A stretch of DNA of 49,317 bases from positions 228,352 to 277,668 of the forward strand of contig NZ_JAHKPR010000029.1 in assembly GCF_018860585.1 (NCBI RefSeq). Direction: 5' to 3'. The notes under the pieces were generated by a model that had not been told where the DNA came from, ran no database searches, and saw only the letters and a list, made by a program, of their open reading frames with translations. Origin of the DNA: Colwellia sp. E2M01 (GTDB lineage: Bacteria > Pseudomonadota > Gammaproteobacteria > Enterobacterales > Alteromonadaceae). Shown here piece by piece: positions 25,453 through 34,635 of the stretch; position 1 is the first letter of the stretch, and every line of letters begins with the position of its first letter. The translations under genes and the position numbers were made by a program.

Positions 25453-27792
25453 ATGAAAACATTATTATTACCCGTATGTGCAGCTTTATTACTAGCTGGT
25501 TGTAACCAAACACCACAAAACACCTCTGCTGGCGCCACACAAACTCAAATAAAAGAAGCTAATAAATTATTAGTTAGTGATGACGCCCAGTTAAAAGAAG
25601 CCATAAAAAATGCCAAAGCTGGTGATAACATCGTCCTTAAAAATGGCACTTATACCGATTTAGAAATTAAGTTCTTCGGGGAAGGCACTAAAGAAAAACC
25701 AATTACATTAAGTGCTGAAACTGCAGGTAAAGTTTTCATCGAAGGTCAATCTAGCCTTAAATTAGGTGGTACCTACCTTATTGTAAACGGCCTATATTTT
25801 AGAAATGGTTACACACCTCATAATAGCGTAATTCGTTTCAAAATTGATGATGATAGAGTCGCTTTTCACTCTAAAGTAACTAACAGTGTTATTGATGAGT
25901 TTACTCAAAGAGACAGACATACATCAGATCACTGGGTTGAGTTCTGGGGGCAGCATAACGAATTAAGCAATAACTACATTGCTGGTAAGTCTAACTTTGG
26001 CCCAACCATTATGGTGAACTTAAAAGGTCAACAACACTTTAATAACCACCATCAAATTATTAATAACCATTTTGGTCCTCGCCCAAGAAAAGGTGGTCCA
26101 CACGGTGAAACATTACAAATTGGTAATAGCTACACCTCAATGACACCTTCATACACCAATGTTGAAAATAACTTTTTTGACCGTTGTGATGGTGAAGTAG
26201 AAATCATCTCAAGTAAATCTAACTTCAATCAATTTAAAAACAACGTATTCTTCGAAAGTGAAGGTTCATTAGTGGTACGTCACGGTAACTTTGCAACCAT
26301 TGACGGTAACATGTTTATTGGTAATGGTGAGTCACCCGAATACGGTGGTATTCGTGTAGTTAATACGGGTCACTGGATCATTAACAACTACTTCTACAAA
26401 TTAACAGGTGAAAAATTTAGAGCTCCAATCGCAGTAATGAATGGTATTCCTAAATCACCACAAAACAGATATAACCAAGTGACTGATGTTGTTGTTGCCT
26501 ATAACTCATTTATAGAAACACCAACACCTTGGTACTTCAGTGTTGGCTCTAATGTTGCTCAAAGTGCAGTATTACCAAAATCTGAAATTCGTAATGCAAG
26601 ACCAATTAGAACAACCTTTGCTAACAACACGATTTATAACTCTGCTAAAGCCGATCAGCCTATTTTCAATTACGATAATATTAATGAAGATGTTACCTTC
26701 AAAAATAACTTCTCTAATAACGAAAATAACACTGACTTCGCAAAAGAGGGCATTATTACTCAAGCGATGACCATGGAACAAATATCAACGTATGTACTAG
26801 CACCTACAGCTAATAATACTGACATATATAATGGCTTTAACTTCGATAAAATCAAAACCGATATCTATGGTACCCCAAGAGCAGATCACAACGCAGTTGG
26901 CGCAATTATAAACCCTGTAGCAAAAGGTACTGCCTTGTTTGATAAGAGCAAATACGGTACAAACTGGTTTGTTGCAGAAAAACCAACTAAAGAAGCAGTT
27001 ACTTTCAAAGCAGCAACTGCTGAAGAATTAGCGACAGCATTAACAGGTGCCGCTTCTGGTGACATTATTGAATTAACGGCTGCACAATATACCGTTGATA
27101 CAGCACTTAATATCACTAAAGACATCACTTTTGTATCAGCTGATAAAGTGAATAAATCAACAATTAACTTCACATCAGAAGCTACTGCATTTTCTATGCA
27201 ACCAAAAGGTTACTTACGTTTAGACAGCGTAATCATTAAAGGTAACAAGAAGCAAAATGCATTCACTACCTTAGATAAGTACATGTCTAAAGCATACAAC
27301 TTATCAATTGTTAATTCTGAAATTAGTAAATTCGATAGCGTATTAGAAGTATCTAAAGCATCTTTTGCCGACTACATTACTGTTAAAGATTCAGTTATCA
27401 GCGATAATAACAACGGCTTTATCTTAAACAAAGAAGATGATAACAAAGGTGATTACAACGTTGAGTACTTAACAGTTACTAATACTACCTTTAACAACAA
27501 CGCTGGCTTCATTTTAGATTACCATCGTGGTGGTTATGATGAATCAACTATTGGTGGTAACTTAGTTTTTGAAAACAACACTGTAACCAACTCTGGTGAA
27601 AAAGGTGGTTTATTAATGAAAAACCGCGGTATTGTTAACGTATCATTTGCTAACAACACCTTTAAAAACAACCCCGTTAAAGCAATTGCTATACTTTGGG
27701 GTGAAAAAGGCCAGAAGCCTGTTGATAACACAACAACTAACTCAGGTAAAATTGAAGTTGTGCAAAACTTAGAAATGAAATTAATGTACTAA
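25453..27792 (+). CDS. PL6 family alginate lyase (chondroitinase-B-like), lipoprotein
   Basis: Surface or periplasmic polysaccharide lyase cleaving alginate by beta-elimination. Lipoprotein signal MKTLLLPVCAALLLAGC. Two parallel beta-helix domains (about residues 38-440 and 500-779), as in two-domain PL6 enzymes such as AlyGC. GEVEIISSK followed by VVRHG gives the expected catalytic pair, Lys255 and Arg276, 21 residues apart as in AlyGC K220/R241. Glu248 and Glu250 sit at the calcium-binding offsets. This argues for a calcium-dependent, exo-acting, G-block-preferring enzyme, though specificity is inferred. AAGGTC precedes the ATG. No other alginate genes are adjacent. Confidence 0.92.
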   Translation: MKTLLLPVCAALLLAGCNQTPQNTSAGATQTQIKEANKLLVSDDAQLKEAIKNAKAGDNIVLKNGTYTDLEIKFFGEGTKEKPITLSAETAGKVFIEGQSSLKLGGTYLIVNGLYFRNGYTPHNSVIRFKIDDDRVAFHSKVTNSVIDEFTQRDRHTSDHWVEFWGQHNELSNNYIAGKSNFGPTIMVNLKGQQHFNNHHQIINNHFGPRPRKGGPHGETLQIGNSYTSMTPSYTNVENNFFDRCDGEVEIISSKSNFNQFKNNVFFESEGSLVVRHGNFATIDGNMFIGNGESPEYGGIRVVNTGHWIINNYFYKLTGEKFRAPIAVMNGIPKSPQNRYNQVTDVVVAYNSFIETPTPWYFSVGSNVAQSAVLPKSEIRNARPIRTTFANNTIYNSAKADQPIFNYDNINEDVTFKNNFSNNENNTDFAKEGIITQAMTMEQISTYVLAPTANNTDIYNGFNFDKIKTDIYGTPRADHNAVGAIINPVAKGTALFDKSKYGTNWFVAEKPTKEAVTFKAATAEELATALTGAASGDIIELTAAQYTVDTALNITKDITFVSADKVNKSTINFTSEATAFSMQPKGYLRLDSVIIKGNKKQNAFTTLDKYMSKAYNLSIVNSEISKFDSVLEVSKASFADYITVKDSVISDNNNGFILNKEDDNKGDYNVEYLTVTNTTFNNNAGFILDYHRGGYDESTIGGNLVFENNTVTNSGEKGGLLMKNRGIVNVSFANNTFKNNPVKAIAILWGEKGQKPVDNTTTNSGKIEVVQNLEMKLMY

Positions 27793-27901
27793 AACTTAAG
27801 TTCTAAATTTAATAAGTTAAATTAAAAGTACTAAACATTAATTTTAAATAATAACTGATTAAGCCATAACTTACTGGGCATAAACTTAATAAGTTATAAA
27901 C

Positions 27902-27932
27902 AAAAAACCCACTTTTTATAGTGGGTTTTTTA
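27902..27932 (+). terminator. Rho-independent terminator after PL6 lyase gene
   Basis: AAAAAACCCAC / GTGGGTTTTTT stem with an 8-nt loop followed by TATT; a strong intrinsic terminator about 110 bp downstream of the lyase stop. Confidence 0.9.
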
Positions 27933-28098
27933 TTGGTTATTGTTTATCTACCTTTACTTACCAGGCCTTACTTAACAGGCTTTACATATCTAAATCAATT
28001 GGATAACGAGTATTTTATCTAGCAATTCTCATTTCCTCATTCTGCGAAAAAAGCCTCGCTCCTGCACTCTGAATGTAAATGCCGGCCAGTCTATTTTT

Positions 28099-28140
28099 AA
28101 CACTTAATAAAATCCTACCTGAGTTATTTTATTAAGTGTT
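28099..28140. repeat. 15-bp perfect inverted repeat
   Basis: AACACTTAATAAAAT (28099-28113) and its exact complement (28126-28140) with a 12-nt loop, in the gene-free stretch 27933-28348. AT-rich; could be a cruciform-forming element or part of a miniature mobile element. No neighbouring gene explains it. Confidence 0.7.
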
Positions 28141-28153
28141 TAGTCACACCAAC

Positions 28154-28185
28154 GTCATACCCGAAGTCTCTTGTCGGGTATCCAG
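28154..28185. repeat. REP-like palindromic element
   Basis: GTCATACCCGA ... TCGGGTATCCAG, with TACCCGA and TCGGGTA as 7-bp arms. The flanks GTCAT and ATCCAG are those of the common gammaproteobacterial intergenic repeat usually read as GTCAT(T/A)CCCG...CGGG(A/T)ATCCAG. Confidence 0.6.
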
Positions 28186-28230
28186 TTTTCTCTCTCTACT
28201 AATTAATCAGACTAAAAATGTAAATTTTAC

Positions 28231-28260
28231 TTGTCAAAAGCAAGTAAAATACAATACAAT
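28231..28260 (+). promoter_or_regulatory. Probable promoter of tRNA-His
   Basis: TTGTCA (28231-28236) and TACAAT (28255-28260) with 18-bp spacing, followed by a GC-rich CGCCGCGC discriminator typical of stringently controlled stable-RNA promoters. The tRNA begins about 80 bp after the predicted start. Confidence 0.5.
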
Positions 28261-28348
28261 CGCCGCGCTGTTAAAGAGCAGCACCCATATTTCCCAATTA
28301 TCTAACGATATAGCTGGAATATGACTCTAGTAAAAGTACACCTCAGTG

Positions 28349-28424
28349 GTGGCTATAGCTCAGTTGGTAGAGCCCCGGATTGTGATTCCGGTTGTCGAGG
28401 GTTCAAGTCCCTTTAGCCACCCCA
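28349..28424 (+). tRNA. tRNA-His (GTG anticodon)
   Basis: Full cloverleaf: acceptor GTGGCTA / TAGCCAC, D arm GCTCAGTTGGTAGAGC, anticodon stem CCGGA-TTGTGAT-TCCGG with GTG at 28382-28384, T arm GGG-TTCAAGT-CCC, and an encoded CCA. It differs from E. coli tRNA-His at only a few positions. It is single, with no other tRNA adjacent. Confidence 0.97.
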
Positions 28425-28796
28425 TTCTTCCCTTTAAAATCAATACTCATGGACGTTTTCTAAGTATAATTAGCACTTCCTTATAATTGTTCCTGTACAT
28501 TTCCTGTGCTCAAGAAAAGTGAACGGTGGTTAATAATATTCAGCATTACTAATCGCTAAGGCTATAGCATGAACATAAGTAATGGTCGATTAGCATTGTC
28601 TCTTTAGTTTGTTTCTTGTCTTCCTAAGTGAAGTTATAAATAGATACCCTTTTAAACTCTCTGAAATAAAGTTCTAGTAGGAATAAGTACTAGTATTTGC
28701 GACCTGTTGTTCAAATTATTCACTTTTATTTCAAATATAATCGCTGACTTCAACATCATAATATGCTTATGATATACCTATTAAAATTAGGACTGA
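28425..28796. other. Gene-free stretch between tRNA-His and ATPase gene
   Basis: No gene, integrase remnant or convincing repeat seen. The end nearest the ATPase presumably carries its promoter. Confidence 0.5.
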
Positions 28797-30929
28797 ATGA
28801 GGGACTCTGATATGGATATCCAAATACAAAACTGTAATAACATTACTTTGGCTGACGTAACGATTGCGCAAAACAAACTTAATATCAGGTTTGCACCAAA
28901 CGGAACGGGTAAGAGTACTATTTCTAGGGCTATACAGTTCGCCGCAACCAGTGATGAAGCTGCACTTTCGAGTTTACTCCCTTTTAAGTTTCGTGACGAA
29001 AACCCTGATAATATCGAACCTCAAGTTACTGGTATGGCAGAGGACGTTGAGACACTATGTTTTAATGAAGAGTACGTAAATAAATTTACATTCCAGCCTG
29101 ATGAGCTAGTAAATAATAGTTTTGACATTTTTATTCGCACAGCGGCTTATAAAGAAAAAGAAATTGAAATTCAAAATTTCATTAAAGCTGTTCGTGAACA
29201 GTTTGAAAATTCCCCAGAATTAGAAGCGCTATTAACACATTTGAAAGAGTTATCTGGCGGATTTAAAGTTACCGCTGCTGGCGCTTTAGCTAAAACATCC
29301 ACAGGTGCGAAAGCACTAGCTGGTGCTAACAAAATTGATCATATTCCAGAGGGGTTGGAGTCTTACAAACCATTTATTCAAAGTGACAAGAGTGTTACTT
29401 GGGTTGATTGGCAGGCGAAAGGACATAATGATTTTTCCCACTTATCAGATTCATGCCCATTTTGCACTAACGATTCAACTAACCAGAAAGAACAAATAGC
29501 CAAGGTCGGAGAAGAGTACGATAAAAACCTTATCAAAAACCTTGTAAAAATAATAAATGTAATCAATGAGCTGGGGGATTACTTCTCTGAGGATTCGCTT
29601 GAGAAACTGACCATTATAAAGTCTCTGGAAAATGGAATTGAACCAGAACATGAAACTTTTCTCGTGACTGTGAAGTCACAGATTGATGGTTTAGTATCAA
29701 AACTTGAAAAGCTCAAAACTCTTACCGCTTTTGATTTTGAAGAAGGCGAGAACGTACGTGATAAGTTAAATACCTACAAAATTGATCTCCAATTTTTCGA
29801 TAAACTAAATTCTACTAAAACAAATGAAGCTATCGACGCCATTAATCTGTCGGTTGATGTTCTTAAGCAACAAGCTGGCCCTTTACAGGGTAAGATTAAT
29901 CAGCAACGTGTAGAGATGCGTAGACTTATTGAAAAACACCAAAAAGATATAAATGACTTCCTGACCTTTGCTGGTTATCGTTATCAGGTTCAGCTAGTTG
30001 GTGAGGGAGAACAATCTCAACTGAAGCTCCGCCACATAGAACATTCAGATCATTTAAGCGGAGGTAGTCAACATTTAAGCTTTGGTGAGCGTAACGCTTT
30101 TTCAATAGTACTTTTCATGTATGAGTGTATAGCTAAAAACCCAACAATAATAATTTTAGATGACCCTATTTCATCCTTTGATAAAAACAAGAAATATGCA
30201 ATTTTACAGATGTTATTCCGACGCAATGCTGCGGAGTGTCTTAAGGGAAAGACTGTTTTAATGTTAACTCATGACGTTGAGCCGATTATTGATACCTTAA
30301 GGTCGGTTCGAGGCCAATTTAATAATCAAGTATCAGTCGCTTACTTGAAGTTAATAGGTGGGGTTATAACGGAGCAAATAATCACAAGTGATGACATCAA
30401 GACCTTTGTGCAAATTTGTGAACAAATCTTTCAGTCTGAATTGGATCCGATCATAAAATTAATTTACTTACGTCGGAGATATGAAGTTTTGGGGGAACTT
30501 GCTGATGCATATCAAGTTCTTTCTAATATATTTAAAAAACGAATTGCTGCTGAAGACCACAGGGTACAATCAGACGGCGGTACTGTATTAATGCAACCTG
30601 ATGATCTTAATAGTGGCTTAACAGAGATATGTGAACATATCCCTTGCCTTCCTAGTGATTATCCAACCATAGTCGCTATGTTTAGAGATGATACGCGTAT
30701 TAGAGAATTGTATAATACAAGCGTTAACGGTTACGAAAAGCTACAGCTGATTAGAATTTTGTTAGATATTGAGACCATTGGTAATTCTGTTATTCGAAAA
30801 TTTATCAATGAGACTTACCACATCGAGAATGAATTTATTTTTCAATTAAACCCTACTCAGTTCGATTTAATACCAGAGTATGTTGTGAATGAGTGTGACA
30901 ATATTTTAAATGAGGTTACTCCTGCCTGA
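28797..30929 (+). CDS. AAA/ABC-type ATPase with CxxC hook, putative defence protein
   Basis: About 710 residues. Two starts are possible: ATG 28797, or ATG 28812 with TGAGGG upstream. Walker A is FAPNGTGKST (about residues 31-40); the signature region is LSGGSQHLSFGERNAFSIVLF and Walker B is TIIILDDPISSFDKN, with LTHDVEP as switch. A long central helical part holds a single CPFC (about 218-221), reminiscent of the zinc hook in Rad50/RloC. The C-terminus (FINETYHIENEFIFQL ... PEYVVNECD) is a conserved block I have seen at the end of related uncharacterised ATPases. The head is PrrC/RloC-like (DDPISSFD), but I see no clear anticodon-nuclease triad. It lies in a small island between tRNA-His and a decayed toxin-antitoxin pair. 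Function inferred. Confidence 0.7.
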   Translation: MRDSDMDIQIQNCNNITLADVTIAQNKLNIRFAPNGTGKSTISRAIQFAATSDEAALSSLLPFKFRDENPDNIEPQVTGMAEDVETLCFNEEYVNKFTFQPDELVNNSFDIFIRTAAYKEKEIEIQNFIKAVREQFENSPELEALLTHLKELSGGFKVTAAGALAKTSTGAKALAGANKIDHIPEGLESYKPFIQSDKSVTWVDWQAKGHNDFSHLSDSCPFCTNDSTNQKEQIAKVGEEYDKNLIKNLVKIINVINELGDYFSEDSLEKLTIIKSLENGIEPEHETFLVTVKSQIDGLVSKLEKLKTLTAFDFEEGENVRDKLNTYKIDLQFFDKLNSTKTNEAIDAINLSVDVLKQQAGPLQGKINQQRVEMRRLIEKHQKDINDFLTFAGYRYQVQLVGEGEQSQLKLRHIEHSDHLSGGSQHLSFGERNAFSIVLFMYECIAKNPTIIILDDPISSFDKNKKYAILQMLFRRNAAECLKGKTVLMLTHDVEPIIDTLRSVRGQFNNQVSVAYLKLIGGVITEQIITSDDIKTFVQICEQIFQSELDPIIKLIYLRRRYEVLGELADAYQVLSNIFKKRIAAEDHRVQSDGGTVLMQPDDLNSGLTEICEHIPCLPSDYPTIVAMFRDDTRIRELYNTSVNGYEKLQLIRILLDIETIGNSVIRKFINETYHIENEFIFQLNPTQFDLIPEYVVNECDNILNEVTPA

Positions 30930-31102
30930 TAGCGACTTTAATATAGTTGTATTTTTAAAGGTCTTGACACAAACCAGTTGAAATTAACTAGGACACTCAC
31001 TTATAAATTTTAATGCTCGTAATTTTTATGTGGAAATTTTAATCATTTCATTTCTATATAAATACAAATTGGTGTTGTTAATATTTGTTTTTAGAGGTGT
31101 TT

Positions 31103-31375
31103 ATGCAATCGAAATTTTCAGAAGATGTGATCCCTTTATCTGATTTTAAAATAAATCCCGGCAAAGTGGTTAATCACGCTAAAGATTCACATAGGCCTAT
31201 TTTAGTTACCAGTCGTGGACGAGGCATTGCGGTTGTTCAAGGTTTAGATGATTATGAAAAAGTAGCTGAAGAGCTCGCTTTTACTAAAGCGATAGCTAAA
31301 GGTATGCTAGATATTAAAGAAGGTAATAAATCTAGCATCGATGATGTTAAAGCAAGGCTTAGTTTAGTATTGTGA
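31103..31375 (+). CDS. Phd/YefM-family antitoxin
   Basis: About 90 residues starting at ATG 31103 (AGAGGTG upstream); an earlier in-frame start at 31085 lacks a ribosome site. IPLSDFKINPGKVVNHAKDSHRPILVTSRGRGIAVVQGLDDYEKVAEELAF is the DNA-binding fold of Phd/YefM proteins, and the C-terminal SSIDDVKARLSLVL is the toxin-binding tail. It normally represses its own operon and neutralises a ParE/RelE toxin; here the partner directly downstream is truncated, so the antitoxin is effectively an orphan. Confidence 0.92.
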   Translation: MQSKFSEDVIPLSDFKINPGKVVNHAKDSHRPILVTSRGRGIAVVQGLDDYEKVAEELAFTKAIAKGMLDIKEGNKSSIDDVKARLSLVL

Positions 31376-31503
31376 AAATTGAGTTTTCACAATCTGCTAT
31401 ATGTGATTTAGAGGACATCAGAATATATTACACTGAGCAACAGGTACCGCTTGTTAGCGAAAGGTTCAAGTCAACAAATAGTAGTACTTACCCAAAACAT
31501 TAA
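31372..31503 (+). pseudogene. Truncated ParE/RelE-family toxin
   Basis: GTG at 31372 overlaps the antitoxin stop (GTGA), the normal arrangement. The translation VKIEFSQSAICDLEDIRIYY...VSERF is the N-terminal third of a ParE-type toxin. After SERF it runs into unrelated KSTNSSTYPKH and stops at 44 codons, against about 95-100 for the family. The core beta-sheet and C-terminal basic residues are missing, so it should be inactive. The break point coincides with a 10-bp match to tRNA-His. Confidence 0.8.
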
Positions 31504-31630
31504 AAAGGTTAAATTAAACGTCAGCGTTAACTACTGTTTTATCTACTGGCTATATCCGCTATTATAAACGATAAACCATTCAGTAAATCCTTAGAGAACA
31601 CGTAGCAAAACCACTACCCAGAGGCAATCC

Positions 31631-33691
31631 TTGAAATTATACACGCTAATTATACCTGCTTTTTTTTATCATGCGTCATCAAGCGCACAAGTAGCTCAAC
31701 CAAATGAAGCGAATACCGTTGGTGATACAGGTATTGAAAGAATAACCGTCACCGCAACACGCTCTAACACAGATTTATTAGCGGTAACTAGTAACCTGTC
31801 TACGATTGATCATGATGCAATAAAACTTGTTGAACATGAACATATAAACCAGATAATGGTTCGTGTTCCGGGCGGCTGGATTAGCAGAGGTAATGGCCAG
31901 GAGCATTTAACCGCTATTCGCTCACCTGTATTAACAGGGGCTGGAGGATGTGGCGCATTTTTTATAGCGCAAGACGGTATTTCGTTAAGGGCTCCCGGCT
32001 TTTGTAATGCTAATCAATTAATGGATGCTAATACAGAGCAAGCGGAGCGTATTGAGGTACTTAGTGGCCCTGCAAGTACATTGTATGGTACTAATGCCGT
32101 GCACGGTGTTATTAATGTATTAACGCCAGATCCTTTAACTGAAAATTATTCTGATCTTGGTTTGGTTGTTGGTCCTCATCAATATTATCGTGCCGATGGC
32201 AGCTTCACCAGTCAGTATGAAAATCATGGCTTTATGTTGTACGGTAATATAGCTAGCGATGGTGGTTATAAAGACGATAGCGGCTTTGAACAACAAAAGC
32301 TGAACTTTATTCATCAATACCAAGCCGATAAAACTACGATAAAAAGTGTTATGGCATATACCAATTTAGCACAGGAAACAGCGGGTTATATTGAAGGTGA
32401 AGAGGCTTACAAAGATGAAGATTTAAAGCGCAGTAACCCTAACCCAGAAGCCTTTAGAAATAACCAATCTTTCAGAGCATATAGTCGTATTCAATATGCA
32501 ATAGATGATGACACCTTTGCTAGTATTACTCCTTACTTTCGTTGGGCTGATACAGAGTTTTTACAACATTACCTGCCGTGGAAGTCTCTTGAAGAAAACG
32601 ACCAAATGAGCGTCGGTTTTCAATCTCAACTAGAAAAATCATTTAATAATATCAATGTATTACTTGGCTTTGACACTGATTTAACACGAGGTGGTTTACA
32701 GGAAACACAAGACGAACCTTTTTCTCCCTCAATACCACAAGGTGAACATTATAATTATACTGTCGATGCCACTATTTATGCCCCCTTTGTCGAAGCGACT
32801 TGGTTTGCCACCGAGAAATTACACATAAATGCCGGCTTACGATTTGAAGATACTACCTATGATTATCACAACAAGTTAAGTGACGGCAGTGCCTGTGCTG
32901 CCCATATTGAAAACTGTCGTTTTAGCCGCCCTGCTAGTCAAAAAGTTAACTATCAAGAAGTTTCAAATCAGGTGGGTTTTAATTACCGTATAACAACACA
33001 AAATACTGTATACGGACAATTCTCTAACGGTTATAGAGCGCCGCAAGCAACAGAGCTTTTCCGTTTACAAGACGGACAAGTTATTGCTGATTTAGACACC
33101 GAAAATATCGAGTCAATAGAGCTTGGTATTCGAGGTAATACGCTAAATTTATTTTATGATATGAATGTGTTTTCAATGGATAAAGACAACTTCATTTTTC
33201 AAGACACTAATAGACAAAATATTAGTGACGGCGAAACATCACATCAAGGTATAGAATTTAGTCTGAATTATCAGTTACCTAAAAACTTTTACGCTAATGT
33301 AAACGGTACTTTTGCTGAGCATAAATATCAATCATCTGTATCGCTAAGTAATACCGACATTAAAGGCAATTACATTGATACCGCACCAGAAACGATGGGC
33401 AGTATGCAATTAGGCTGGCGTGATGAGCAGAACAATCAACTCGAAGTAGAATGGGTTCACCTAGGCGAATATTTTGTTGATCCTGAAAATACCGCAAAAT
33501 ACAGTGGCCATAACTTGCTAAATTTACGAGCAAGGTTCAATGTAAATAACCAACTATCGGTTAGTGCGCGCTTATTGAATGTTACTAATGCAGATTACGC
33601 TGAAAGAGCAGACTATAGTTTTGGTAATTACCGTTACTTTGTTGGTGAACCACGTTCTCTTTTCATATCAATGCGTTATATGTTTAACTAG
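31631..33691 (+). CDS. TonB-dependent outer-membrane receptor
   Basis: A 686-residue outer-membrane receptor. TTG start at 31631 with AGAGG upstream; signal peptide ending near SSSAQA. The plug domain starts with IERITVTATR (the TonB-box-like ITVTA is included) and holds CGAFFIAQDGISLRAPGFCNANQLMDAN and RIEVLSGPASTLYGTNAVHGVINVLT. The rest is a 22-strand barrel ending in an aromatic C-terminal strand (RYMFN). CirA/FepA-like receptors and vitamin or phenolic receptors share this shape; no Fur box seen upstream, so the ligand is open. Confidence 0.92.
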   Translation: MKLYTLIIPAFFYHASSSAQVAQPNEANTVGDTGIERITVTATRSNTDLLAVTSNLSTIDHDAIKLVEHEHINQIMVRVPGGWISRGNGQEHLTAIRSPVLTGAGGCGAFFIAQDGISLRAPGFCNANQLMDANTEQAERIEVLSGPASTLYGTNAVHGVINVLTPDPLTENYSDLGLVVGPHQYYRADGSFTSQYENHGFMLYGNIASDGGYKDDSGFEQQKLNFIHQYQADKTTIKSVMAYTNLAQETAGYIEGEEAYKDEDLKRSNPNPEAFRNNQSFRAYSRIQYAIDDDTFASITPYFRWADTEFLQHYLPWKSLEENDQMSVGFQSQLEKSFNNINVLLGFDTDLTRGGLQETQDEPFSPSIPQGEHYNYTVDATIYAPFVEATWFATEKLHINAGLRFEDTTYDYHNKLSDGSACAAHIENCRFSRPASQKVNYQEVSNQVGFNYRITTQNTVYGQFSNGYRAPQATELFRLQDGQVIADLDTENIESIELGIRGNTLNLFYDMNVFSMDKDNFIFQDTNRQNISDGETSHQGIEFSLNYQLPKNFYANVNGTFAEHKYQSSVSLSNTDIKGNYIDTAPETMGSMQLGWRDEQNNQLEVEWVHLGEYFVDPENTAKYSGHNLLNLRARFNVNNQLSVSARLLNVTNADYAERADYSFGNYRYFVGEPRSLFISMRYMFN

Positions 33692-33734
33692 GCATAGTAC
33701 GCTAGACAGTGAAATACCCTACTTTCCCGTTTGG

Positions 33735-34511
33735 CTATTCAAAACGATATGCGTTCATCGCTAATATGCCATGCTCGATATCTTGATGTATTAGCTCGCC
33801 TTTTCCTGTTTCACTAGCCCCCATTACAGCAATAATCGGCAAAAAATGTTCTTGTGTAGGATGGTTGAATAAGGCATTGGGGGCTGTATTCATATAATTT
33901 AAGAGTGACTCGGTCTGTGCACCTGAAACCATTTCATTCACCCACTCTGTAAATGATTTAACTCGCTTTTCACTTCCCACAGTTGGTTTAGCAAATTCAG
34001 CTAAGTTATGGGTTACGTTGCCAGAACCAATAATAAGAATATTTTCATCTCTAAGTGACGCTATTAACTTACCATATTCATAGTTGACCCTAGCGCCTAA
34101 ACTGCTGTTAATTGAAATTTGTACAATAGGGATGTCCGCAGCAGGGAACATCAACTGCAATGGGATCCAAAGACCATGATCCCAACCTTGCTGCTCATCT
34201 AACATTGGGTGTAGCCCAAATTGCTCAAAACGTTCAGCAATTTTTTTAGCTAGCTCTGGTGAGCCAGGAGCATTATATTGAATATTGTATAATGGTGCAG
34301 GAAAACCATAAAAATCATGAATGGTTTTTGGGGTTTCCCCTGCTGTAATCACAATGTCATTATCTCGTTCAAAATGCGCCGAGAACACCACAATAGCTTT
34401 GGGTATTGTTAATGATTTTCCTAATTTCTGTAAAAAACGAGAGGTTTTACTCTCTACTATCGCCATCATCGGTGAACCATGAGAGATAAATAATGCAGGT
34501 TGTTTTTTCAT
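33735..34511 (-). CDS. ygiD: 4,5-DOPA dioxygenase extradiol-like (YgiD/DodA, class III)
   Basis: Class III ring-cleavage dioxygenase family, 258 residues. FISHGSPMM carries the first metal His, VVFSAHFE the second, and DHGLWIPLQLMFPAADIPIVQIS the third region; IIGSGNVTHNL is the substrate/catalytic His segment. Lies 124 bp downstream of doxX on the same strand, with LysR divergent: a common trio linked to quinone or redox stress. Native substrate not known. Confidence 0.92.
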   Translation of the reverse strand: MKKQPALFISHGSPMMAIVESKTSRFLQKLGKSLTIPKAIVVFSAHFERDNDIVITAGETPKTIHDFYGFPAPLYNIQYNAPGSPELAKKIAERFEQFGLHPMLDEQQGWDHGLWIPLQLMFPAADIPIVQISINSSLGARVNYEYGKLIASLRDENILIIGSGNVTHNLAEFAKPTVGSEKRVKSFTEWVNEMVSGAQTESLLNYMNTAPNALFNHPTQEHFLPIIAVMGASETGKGELIHQDIEHGILAMNAYRFE

Positions 34512-34635
34512 AAGACTATCTCCATTGAACCAACAGACGCAGTGCCATATGGCTTTAATACGACTAGTGAGTAATATCAGTATTTAAATGACTACTACTC
34601 ACTATATAACTATTACTGTCTATGACTATGCATAG

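Noticed and set aside
28136..28324. 62-codon open frame before tRNA-His
   Set aside because: It runs through the REP-like repeat and the tRNA promoter, has no ribosome site and encodes a low-complexity product.
28797..30929. Calling the ATPase RloC or PrrC outright
   Set aside because: The head domain and CxxC are similar, but the anticodon-nuclease Arg-Glu-His arrangement was not found in the C-terminal part.
28349..31503. Integrative element inserted at tRNA-His
   Set aside because: No integrase or full-length direct repeat of the tRNA 3' end is present; only a 10-bp match remains, so it is listed as a lead rather than as an element.
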